A stretch of 64,000 nucleotides of DNA from Actinernus sp. WN-2022 (taxonomy: Eukaryota; Cnidaria; Anthozoa; Actiniaria; Actinernidae): positions 3,364,660 to 3,428,659 of the forward strand of contig JAOWCC010000577.1 of NCBI GenBank assembly GCA_030867875.1. Reading direction: 5' to 3'. The notes below the pieces were generated by a model that saw only the letters and a program-made list of their open reading frames with translations, did not search any database and was not told the origin of the DNA. Both the position numbers and the translations under genes were made by a program. This document shows positions 45,501-57,500 of the stretch, piece after piece. How positions within the stretch are numbered: position 1 is the stretch's first letter; the number at the start of each line of letters is the position of its first letter.

Positions 45501-48500
45501 TAATGATAATAATACCTTATTAACATTTTAACCTGCAACAGGAAACAGCACAGCTGCCACAGTTCAGTTGGTAAAGTTTTTTTGTTCTCTTGATATATTT
45601 GTGCCTCACTTTGAAATAGCCGCGTGGCAAGGGGAGGGGATGAGGAGAATATTTTTGTGTATTTTTCGAGGATAAATGCCAAAAAATTGCTTCGTCACTT
45701 TTGCCATTGGAAGTTTAAATTCAAGCCTATTGTTTAGCTTTGATCAAGATTCTAATTTAATTCTCGCCTAAAATCGTACATGTTTTACATATAATTATAT
45801 TCGTTCTCTTCCAAAATCCATGCATGGATTTTCTTAGACTAATAAATTCATAAAACCAAATTCAATAATCCATTTCTATAAAAAGAGGTCAGAACATTAT
45901 TATATATAGTTAGTTGCAGGGAAAAAGCAAATCTTCATATGGCACCAAAAGATTTCTTATGCAGAAGATAATCGACAAACAGCCCTATTCCTTAAAATAT
46001 AATTATAGATCTATCTAACGCAGTGAAACAAGCAAAAGTGGTGAATTGGTGTACAAGACTTCAAGTAATTACTGCTGTGATACTTAAAGACCCTGTATGT
46101 CGACCGTTACGCTTTGCGCGACTCAAGCGAATTTCGTATGAAATGAAAGCTTCAAAATAAAAGTGTACAAACAAGAGGCAACAGATTTAGATATTATACG
46201 AATAACTCCCGATCAACCATGAATTACTACATTGTCTCCAGGTTTACTCAGTCAAAGTCACGTGGTCAGATGGACAAGTGAACGTAGTATCTAGGCGATA
46301 CGGAGAGTTTCTTGCACTACAGGTACGGTGAAATAACCATGCATCACTTCCTTCATTTTACCAGTCCACTATCGATATATATATATATGCTTAACACGCA
46401 CGCATGTTTCATCATTAGGCTCAGGGATAAATTAAATTAATTATTTTCCCAATATCTCTGAGCATTATACCCCTAAGCCTCGTATTGAAACCTTTGTGCG
46501 CGACAAGTGAAGTACATATCAAAAGTGGGCTATTCAAATGCTATCACAAATATCAAAAAACAATGTTGTCTTGACTTGAATAGTTACGGTTATAATTATT
46601 AATCAGTACAAATTGTCATTAAGCTGACAAATAATGCACACAACTTTTTTTGCAAATATGATTTAAGACTCTATACCTTAAAGGCGCTGTGTCATGGTAC
46701 TGCGCATGTGTGAAAATCTGATGATTTTTGAATTATGTTCTAGCCCGGAGCGAAATTCTCAGAGCGGTGAAATACCGATTTTTAAATCGACTTCCATCAG
46801 TGTTCATTTTTAACTCATCCTTGCCTCCTTTGGTCATTTATGGAAATGTAAGATGTGCTTAAATAAGTAAGTTTTAGTTATTTGTTTATTCAATATTAGT
46901 CGTTGCAGACTGCAACACAACTAAAACAAAAAAGCAAAGTGATGCTTACCGCGGGGAAGACTGCCACTAAGTACTCTGAATACAGCAGCCGAAAAATGCA
47001 AGAAATTGGAAGCTTTTTGGCATTCCAACCAGAAGCGAAGAGGGTTTGGATGTCCAGTAGATTTCACGAAACACATGGCAACTTTTCAAGTCACTGATTA
47101 TAAATGATATGGCAGTTTTCAACAGCGATACGAAGAAATATATATCTACGGCTTAGAAACGAGGTTGAAATTATATGAACCGACCGGAGTGCAAAGACTG
47201 TGCCAAAAGTTAGATAAAACCTTTCTTTGCTGGCAAAACAACCTCATGAACTCAAATACGATAGCCTTGTGAGCAATCGACGTACCTATTAAGCTGTAAA
47301 AGAAAGTTTTCAGTCCATAACAGCCGATACTGCAAACTAGTAAACAGCCACTAGTAATTAACCTTGCGTACTTCCGCGAGTAGGCAAATGCATGTGTTAC
47401 GTTTCCAAACTTTAGGACAGGAAATCTTCCATAGAATGTTCAATTTTTTTACAGCAGAGAACTGTGTTATTAAACATGTAGAAATAAAACAATAATGGTG
47501 CCATTTGAAGAATTATTTCATGTCAAAAGTGCATAACGAAGAAATATATATCTACGGACGCGAGTTTGGTCAAATTCAGACTGTTTACGACTGGAAACAG
47601 AACAAAAATACAAGCAAGTAATGAAATATATATACCATTCTTTACTCAATGCTGTTCACCTTGGATGTAGGAAGAATAAATTAATTATAAAATATTTGTA
47701 AATCTCGCCATATACTGTGCAAAACTACGATATGTGAATCACCCTTCCTGAAATTTATTTTGATTGATTCTCATTGGATGTTACACAATACAGCTGTCAA
47801 TTCAATGTCTGGAGACTGTGACATGCGCAGTACCGTGACACAGCGCCTTTAATTTGTTGCCGATTGAAACCCCTTTCATGCTTACCATAAGATATCAATT
47901 ATTTTTTTCATGCTTATTAAAATTATTAATTTCCTCTCAGAAAAAAATGACAGCAACTTTTCCTGTGGAAAATGACAAAGGAAACTCGAAAGAAAGAAAC
48001 ATTCCCAAACTTCCAGGTATGAGCTTTACTAAAATTATTGAGTAATTTTCGAATTAATATTTCAAGATGAACATGAACTCACAACTCGCTTCGCAGTGAA
48101 TACTTAAATTTATTACAAAGTACCGACAGCTTGTTGTTTTCGACCAGACAACCTTTTTGAAATAGGTGTATTGTTATTATTCACTAAGCAATAAAATGGA
48201 ATATTCCAAAAACTTTATCGGCAAACTCTGGAGGAAAGAATTCAAACATCGGACAGACATAATTATGCAACCAGAGGTTCAGCTCATAATCTAGTGAACG
48301 GAATAACAAAACACATTGTTGCATAGCCATAAGTTTTCCAGACGCAGCGCACGCTCTCATTGGCTGATTCAGGGTCATGTGGCAGTCATCAAAATCCAAT
48401 GTTTCCTGCACGGAAAGAAAGCGTTCAAAATGGAACCAGCTCCAAAGAAACAATTCACATCTTTATCAAGCGCGCGAGAGAGAAATTGGTAGCTAAAAAA

Positions 48501-51500
48501 GGATGCAAGAAACACAAAACGATACTGAAAGTTTCGTAGCGATGCTGGCAGCGTGTTGAAAAGCAGCTTCCCAAAGAGAAGACGACAAACCTTGCTCGCA
48601 TCATGTAGGTCCTGTATTTATGCACAACTTTGCCTCTAGTAAAACGTATGTCTATATAACAAATCATTTAATGACTGTGTCCTCGGGAATCAGTGAGTTT
48701 TGTTTCCCCTCAATCCTCGATGTTCCCCGAGACGGAGTCGAGATATGACGGAGTCGAGGGGTACATCGAGGATCGAGGGGAAACAAAACTCACTGTTTCC
48801 ATCAGGGCCAGTCATTAAGTGTTTAGTATATCATACAGCGGAGCTGCTTTGTGGAACTCCCTTCCGGACGGTGTAAGGGGGTCTTCCTCGATTACTGTAT
48901 TTAAAAGTATTTTAGAGGGTTAGAGACTGATGTGAATGCTTTATCGGCAAATACAGCCGGCACGCGCTGACTGTACGATGAACGAAAATTAATGTTGAGT
49001 TCATTGTACAGTCAGCAAGTGACTATATATATTTGCCGATAAAGCACAAACATAAAGTCTCTAACCCTTTTAACCCTTTCCCTACTGGACATGTTTGGCT
49101 CAGTTGGTGAAATTCTGAGTGCTAACTCAACCCTCCCCCCTCAGTTCAAGTTTGGCTAGCCCGGGTCAGTTAAATACTGCTGACTTTTTAAGCCGAGGGC
49201 TCAAACTTTTCCCACAATGCCATTTGGGAGAATTCTGTTCACTCGTTGACGGTAGGTATGGCTGCTTCGGTAGGGTTTCTAATGAAATGAGCTCTAATTT
49301 TGGATAAATATGCCACTGTCAGAGAGCTTGAAGACATCATTAAGTCTGAGGATGGCTGAAAAGTACTTGGTTTGCTTCTAGTAGGCTTTGTGAGGGGATT
49401 TCACAGGGTTTTTCCGTTGTGTTTGTGCTTTCAGACACAGGAAAACATTCTTCAATGAAATCCTTGGAATCCTGCAGTTGGCAGTCTTTTACCCCTGCCC
49501 AACCTATTAGGATGTGTTTTTGTCACTTTAAAGCAACGGCTTGAGTCCAAATCACCGCTCTTGGTTGTAGGGGTAAAAGACTTCTAAAAAAAACCCTACC
49601 GGAGTTTCAGAGGGGGAGACCCCTTGTGATTTTTTGTTGATTACCCAGCATGCAATTGGAGGTGGGAGCAGGTAAATGTGGTCGAGTGAAATGCAGTGTA
49701 AACATCGGCGTGGTTCACAGTCGTTTGGTGCGTTTTGTGCAAACAAACCTGCTGGTTGGAAAGATTAAACAAGGTACTGTAACGACTGAGTGGTGATTTT
49801 GTATTTGCTTTTGATTTCAAGTGCGAATGGGAAGGTTTTTTTGAGCCGATTTTCAGCTCCTCAAAATTCGCGAAAATCGAAGAAACGAACAACGATGTCC
49901 AAAACAAATGCGTTTTTCTCCAAAGTGGGAGAGTCAAGCGATCCCTGTTATAGCTCTGACTTTGAAGTCATTCATTCCTTGAAATAATATCACAACATCG
50001 TATTTCCAGCATGTCTAGGTTTGATGCAATAATTTTCTCCAGGTACATGCTTCATATTGGGCGGTTACGGGCGGCACAGGAGGGAAAGGGTTAATATTCA
50101 AACTGAGTGCACTGTCAGCAGTGAATTTCACTCGAAATCAGTTGTCAATAACAAAATATCCCAAATTTGGTGGGAAAATGACCAAAATTCAAAATTGAAA
50201 AACTTTTCTCCCTATTAACCAATCGAACCCGGGTTTTCGATAACTTACTTCTCAACAATATGGCAATTCAAAAATATGAAACTTAAGGATCTTAAAGGTA
50301 ATTGAAAATATCGAGAAACCTATTATAAATTGATATAATGACGTAATTGTGACGTCATCAAGATGTGCACGGTAATGCAAATCATCGAATGTTGTCTCAA
50401 CCTTCCCACATAAGTTTAATGTTCTAATTTGGGAAGTTTTTGACATCATTTTTGACACCATTTGTGTCCACCGTGTATCCTCTATTTACAATCCAGTTTT
50501 AAATTCATGCATGTTTTTGCTGGCTGCAATGCAATGCTTATTAAAGTACCCCTACGATCAAACTTTGAGATATGTTTTCGTATTTGTAAAGTAAAGTTGC
50601 TATATTTTTACAGTCCAAATCGTTTTTAGATATGACGACGGGAAGTCTTATTGTTTGGGTACGAATCTTGTGGTTTTATGTCCGCTATTACCCGAACCCA
50701 TTCCTGTGAAAGAGCTAATTTTCAGCTGAAGTGATCGATGTAATTTTATTCAAATCAATAACATGCGGACTACTTTTCACACAAACCTTCGCGCGAACTT
50801 ATAGAATAGCAAGATATTTAACAATTAGACCCACAGCCCGAATGGGCTACGAGCTAATAGCCCATGAGGCGCAGCGGAATGGGTTATTTAACTCCTAGCC
50901 CATGAGGGCGAGAGGTCTAATTGTTTTAGTATAAACTAACTAGTCGGATAGTAGAAAATAATAGAAATAAACAAATTGAAGTTGAAATGTTTTTATTATT
51001 TCGTGAAAATGCGTGCGGTTTTTCTCTACCATGGGCTATCACAAATAGACCTATAGTAGGGTAGCCAATCAGAATGCAGGATTTGTAATAGTCCACCAGT
51101 TGGTTTATACTAATTCCAAATAGACAGCGGTTTGCTGTCGTGACTTCAATTTTCTCAAAACGTCGCTCTTTTATTCAAAACTTCGTTCTTTTCTTTTCTT
51201 TGTGGAAAAAGAGTAAATAAATATACAGCTTTAAAGTGAATAGTGCTTTTCGCACGCTCTTATTGGCTACTCCGGAGATGAATATTTGGAACACACTTCA
51301 GTAATGCGGACGTTTGCGGATATTTAAATCATTACTTAAAACTTATCTTTTTAGAAAATATTTTACTAGATAAGCTTTCATTTTATTTTATTTTATTTTA
51401 TCTCAGAATTATGTAAGAGCGTTGAGACTTCGTGTAGCGCCCCCAAAACTATTCATTATTATTATTATTATTTTGGCGGTAAACTCTCCACAAAATTCGT

Positions 51501-54500
51501 AGTTTAATTTGGTCCTTTGGCAATACTTTTCACTGATTTGGATATGTCCGCCACGGTTTGTCCTGTCGAATTTCGTCGTAGTGGCGCTGTAAAGATTTAA
51601 AGTTACAAAATACATACTCTAGCTATAGACCTTGAAACCAATTCTATACAACTATTGTTGTTTTCAGCCAAGCGTCTGTATGGAATAAAGCAACCTGTCT
51701 CAATCATGACAAAGCTGGCGAGAGTCACAGAATTCACCAAGGTGTGTAGTACTTAGCCACGTTAGGGCACACATTACTGAGCATGAGCTTGATTCAACAC
51801 AGTTGCCAACATATGGCAGGAATGTACCACCATTATCAGTCTGGACCCAGGATAGCGCTTAATCTGTAACTGTAATCTCTAACCTTGGGTTAGCGAATTG
51901 AATCCCAGGAACCGGTTGTTCGAAGCTAGGGTATGTTTATCCCTAGGATAGCGCTAAAGCTGTAATTGTATTCTTTACAATCTTGGGTTAACGATTTATC
52001 TCTGCGGTGGTCCAGGGCAGCGCTTAATTATTACTCTTTTTTGAACAACCAGTTCCTGTTGCCGCCGTGTGCATCAAGCTCTCACGTCAGTCCTAGTATC
52101 AGTCTCCTTCTCTGCGATTAGAGGGAAATCCTGGGACTAGGCTGGGTTTAATGTACTTTTCAGCTTTTCTCTAACTTTTGCTTTTATTGTTTTGCTTAGT
52201 ATTGTTTATCATCTAAACTTTAACAAAACACATTGAACGTGTTTCGATTCTTTGTGAAAAAAATTGGCTTAAGTACTGTTTAAAACACGAACAGCAGTGT
52301 TTTATCAAGTTTAAAAATTCGAGGGCGAAGCCCGATAATTTTTAGACTTGATAAAACACGTGCTGTGAGTGTTTTAAACGGCTTCAAAAACGCTTTAAGA
52401 ATGCAATGAAAGAAAGACGCACATCTCAAGGGAATGGTTACTTAATGAACCATTGAACCTTTGTATTCACAACGCCATGCAAAATATTCTAGTAATCACC
52501 GCCTGCAATTACGAACATCTCAAGGGAATGACATGAAGAATTGTTGGAAGCGGCGTTTCGCAATGCAAGAAGAACCTGCACTTGAATGATTTGCTGTCGT
52601 GGTTTACCTCGATAAAGTTCAAGACTTGGAAAGTGATGTGACTGACATGACGGCAGACTCTAAATTTTTGACTCCGGCACAAAATATGTAAGTTTAATGC
52701 ACGTTTTTATTATTTTACGGCTTTGAGTTTGGTTTAATAACTGGAACTAAACAGTGGCTCGGGTAAACAAGTAATGGTAGTTGGAAAACTTCATTTTAAA
52801 AATATTATCTGTGTTCTCGGTAGTCTGCTGATATTAGTAAATTTAGTGCAACATTTATTATCTAGGTACCTTATGTTCCGTGTACTTTTTGCTATCTTTG
52901 GGTCTTTATCAGTGAATTCTTAATTAGGATGAAACTTTATATAAAATTTCATGTTCATTAGTATTCTTTATATAAAACGTTAATCCTAATTAGCAATTCA
53001 ATGAGAAAGCTGAAACATCAATAGAAATTCCATTGTCTCAATCATTAACCCAGTTTCCCCCTGGGACAGAATTCAAATCCCTCCGCGGGCCTTTTAGAAT
53101 GATGAGATTTTATCAGGTATAAAGGAGCATGCACGTGACTGATTTGCTTCATCTGATTGGACACCATACTCATTAATTATTCATGAGTTTTTGAAGTCTT
53201 GATAATGAGCGCAATTCACATTCACATGCATTATTAAATGTCTTTAAGATCAGATTTAAAGGTTACAGGTTCGTTCAGTATTTGTTTGTTATGTATCCAC
53301 TTTTTGGATTGGAAAGTAAGTCCTTCTTAAAGTGCCTAATCCCGTTTTTATTTTATTTTATTAAATTATAGACTTCCCTTAGCCATTTTGTGCAATTAAA
53401 AATCAATTTGGAGAGCACGAACATAATTTTATTTCGTATCGAAGTCAGGCGGAATTGCCAAAATCTGTAGTGGAACAAACCAGTACTTATCACGACTGTC
53501 GCAATTCTGATTGCAGGAATTGACTCGACTTCCAAGTGTTATCTTTCAATCTGACATTGTAAGAAGCTTCTTCAAGCCTACTTTGCTCGATCTTGAATCA
53601 GATAGAAGGTAATTATATATTACAAATACGATTTGGTAGTAGCCTCTTTTATGCATAGAAATAAAACTAACCGGCTTCCTGTTGTGTTAGCAGACTATAG
53701 ACTGCATAGAACACGGTTTCAGCTCCTTTTTCTTTTCTTTTCCCTCTCCTTTCTCTCCACAGTTTCTCTGATTCTTGATGTTATGCTACATGATAATTGT
53801 ATAAATGTTACTTCACCTATTTATTTAATTCATTTTGTTGGTCAAGGGATTTTACCGCTTCGGTGTCAATATTTTAACAACATTATAAAATACTGATATT
53901 CAATCCCCTATAATTCATTTGGAATGTCTATTGAAACTATATAAAGACTCTGCCGTTGTATCGTAACAACTTACTAAAAAAAAAAATTAAATCATAGATC
54001 AGCGAAGAAAGGACAGGTGAAGGGCTGGAAAATGTCAAGAAGAGCAAAAAGTAAGTCTGTCGATCACATGTGTCTTGCTGTCTGGCTGTCTGGTGGGCTT
54101 TTAGTGCCTGATATGATACATTTAATGTTATATCTATTATTCATCCTTAATAGCCTTATTTGCAGACTAATATGCATTCCTGTTAATATAAGGATATAAA
54201 TCGGTACGGTAAACTTGTATTAGTGTTTTTGGTCTAATGTGTTGCTCGCTCTTAGACTATGTTCTTATTTATTTTGCTATAGAAATGAGCATTAGAGGTC
54301 CTATGATGTACTTGGAACAGTACTTGGCCATATGTGACTACCAGAGACAGCACAGAAATGGAATCAGCTTGACTGAAGGAGACGTGGTCGATGTTATAGA
54401 AAAGAACGAAACAGGTAAAGGGACGCTCTCGATATGTTTCTACCCTCTACCTTTCCCCCACAAGAGCTTGGAATAAAGTTGTTATTATTGCACTTAGCTG

Positions 54501-57500
54501 GAGTACCTTTCCCTGCAGGCAGAGTTCGCGGGTTCCTTCCCAAAACAAATAAAGAGAGAAGAAAGAGAACTCTTACGGCGTAAGACGCTTTATTTTTTTA
54601 TGGGGAGCTGGGTGGCGCAGCGTGTTGGCGCTCGCCTCTCACCACTGTGGCCCGGGTTCGATTCCCGGACGCGGCGCCACATGTGAGTTGAGTTTGTGGT
54701 TGTTTCTCTCCCATGCTCCGAGGGTTTTCTCCGGGTTCTCCGGTTTCCTCCCTCCGTAAAAATCAAGTGGTGAGTCGAGAGTAGTATGTACAGAATATAT
54801 GAATGTAGTGGGGAGTGTGTGTGGAGTAAAAGCAGGCCCCCACCAGCTGTAAGCTGTAAACACTAGCCTGCTATAACAAATAAAACATTTATTTATTTAA
54901 TTTATTTATTTGATATACTGCTGTCCACAACGCCATGGACGAACTGAAAGCAAGGTTTGAAACCGGTTTTTACAGGAAATTCTATACTGGCAGATTTCTC
55001 TTTCTATACTCTCTCTCCCTTCGTTATAGAAAGGCAGCAAACTCTGCCAGCAAGGAATGGTACCCAAGAAACAAATACCAATTTAAAACTTTGATAATAA
55101 ACCTATATAATCCATTGTAAAGTAGCTTAAACAAGGACCTGTGCTATAGAAGGCCTCTGCTAGGCACTCTCACACCTTCATCAGTTGCCACTCAGCCTTT
55201 CTGAACTATGAACATCTCTATTCACAGCTCTGCATACAACATTTGTATGTCGAACGTTATACTAATTTAAGGCCGGTTTCTATTTTCCCTAGGGTGGTGG
55301 CTAGTGGACTTTGAAGGTGAGATGCAGGGCTGGGTGCCGTCGTCATATCTTCAACACGTGGACAACCCCGAGGAAAGCATGACTACCGTGAAATACCCAT
55401 CAGGAAAAGGTTAGAGTACTGATAAACTAATTAACAGCTGACAGTCTCACCCAAGGGGCCAAGATTTAACGTCTTTTCGGCAAAGTCCTTTCCCTTACGC
55501 GCGTTTCAGACGTATGCCGTACCACGAGCACATTACCTGGCCGAACTGAGTGCCAACATGACCGGCGATATTTGACCATTTCTTTTGGCACCTGTTTGTC
55601 ATTTTGGAAATATCCAAATAGCAAGGTTCCCAATCAACCAAATTAGACTACGAATTTTTCGCAGAGTCAAAATCACGTCCGCCATAACTGTAGAGCTTTC
55701 CCACGAGCCTACGATTTTCAACCAGCGGTTTGCTGTCGTGACGTCATTTTCTCGTCACGTCGCTCTTTTGAAGGAAAACTGCGTTATTTTCTTCTTTTTA
55801 GCACAATAGTAAAATGTCTTGCCATTCTGTAAATTCGCTCGGTTTGTGTGTGAAAAGTAGCCATGCGTGTTTTATTGAGTAAATGACGTCACTTCTACTG
55901 AAAAACTTGGCCACAGGAACGGATTCGCATAATGGTGGACATAATAATAGTAATGGCCATATTTATATAGCGCCATATCACCACAGTCTCATGGCGCTTT
56001 ACATATTACTGACATATCCCGTCAGTGAATTATTTCGGACTGCTTGACGGCGCTAATAGCTGCCACGCAGTTTACAATGTTGAGTGTGGTTAGTGCAATG
56101 GCCAGGCTGCTGTACCGGGTGACAATCCCCTGCTCTTTTTCGAGTAGTACAACAGGTTCTTTCACATCCCCTTCAAATACTGATTAGAAGTAGAAGGAGA
56201 CTAGGCCAATGGCTAATAAACGTCCCTGCCCAAGGACGCGGCCGGGATTCGAACCCCCGACCTCCCGTAATAATAAATAAATAAATATTGTATTTGTTAT
56301 AGCAGGCTGAGTATTACAGCTTAAAGCTGGTAGGGGCCTGCATTTACTCCTCACACACTCCCACTACATTAACTGTTTTGGACAAACTACACTCGACTCG
56401 CGGTTGATTTTTACGGAGGGAGGAAAACCGGAGAACCCGGAGAAAAACCCTCGAATGCAGAGAAGGAATCAACAACAAACCTAACTCACATACGGTGCCC
56501 GAGCCGGGAATCGAACCGGGAATCGAGAATCGAGCCGGGAATCGAACTCTAGACCGTGCTCTACCAACTGAGCTAACCAGTGAGGCGGTCAAGATTCGGA
56601 GTCCAAAAAATAAGACTTACAAAACTATAAAAACATCGCAATATATTTCAAAATTTGATCCCAGTAGCACTTTAATAGATGAAGCTAATGTCTTCTAATT
56701 TTCGCCATTACGCATGCAGAGGAAATTTAGAAATATGCATTGTCCCAGCGGGAAATTTCGAGACAATACATATTTCTAAATTTTCCTGCATGCGTAATAG
56801 GGAAAATTAGAAGACAATACAGGCTGGACATGAGAGGGTCAAAAGCATCAACTAGCCTTGCGATCCCGGGTGAAAAATTGAACCCAAACTGACCTGTCTT
56901 CATCATAACCGTCAATGTAATCCATGTGAGATTACCTATTTCAATCTGCACGTTCTTCTCTTCATTTTCTCAAATCCGCTTCTTCCATGTGGGATACTTA
57001 AAACCATAAACGTGACGTAATTACAATCCATGCATGCTCTTTGAATATTTAGTCAACCGCATTATTACATTGTATTTTAGTGTTATTCTTCTCAAAGATC
57101 TTTAAATCACTAATACTCCTTATGCTATGGTATAACTTATAATTGTACCTTTTGAGATGAAATGAGTTTCGGAGCTTCTTCTTAAATAAGGATGCGTAAT
57201 TTAAACCAATTACTCAACGATGGAGAGGATTTATCAAATTTAATGTAACTGTAATCCTGCTAAGAGGGTTATAGACAGTTTATTTACCAAAAATAATAAG
57301 TATTAGTAAGCTGTCAGTCCGGGCTTTGAGTATTCAACGAAAATAATCCGACTAGGTACGGAAGACATAGGTACGGGGTTAAAAGGCGTATGCAGGTATT
57401 GTTGACACATGCGCATCGCTATTGGTCTCAAAAATGGAAACGCAACCATTAGGCCATCTCTTGATATGTGTCACAACTGATTTAGGGCCTGTTTATACCT

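Noticed and set aside
49790..49987. 65-codon frame in the TTAA element as a transposase piece
   Set aside because: There is no recognisable piggyBac DDD-type motif, and it is too short.
54935..55120. 61-codon ATG frame between SH3 exons
   Set aside because: Not needed for the SH3 join, which matches in phase across it, and it resembles no domain I know.
56490..56580. Possible tRNA gene on the minus strand
   Set aside because: The A box is canonical, but the B-box region is multiplied and it is fused to the SINE body.
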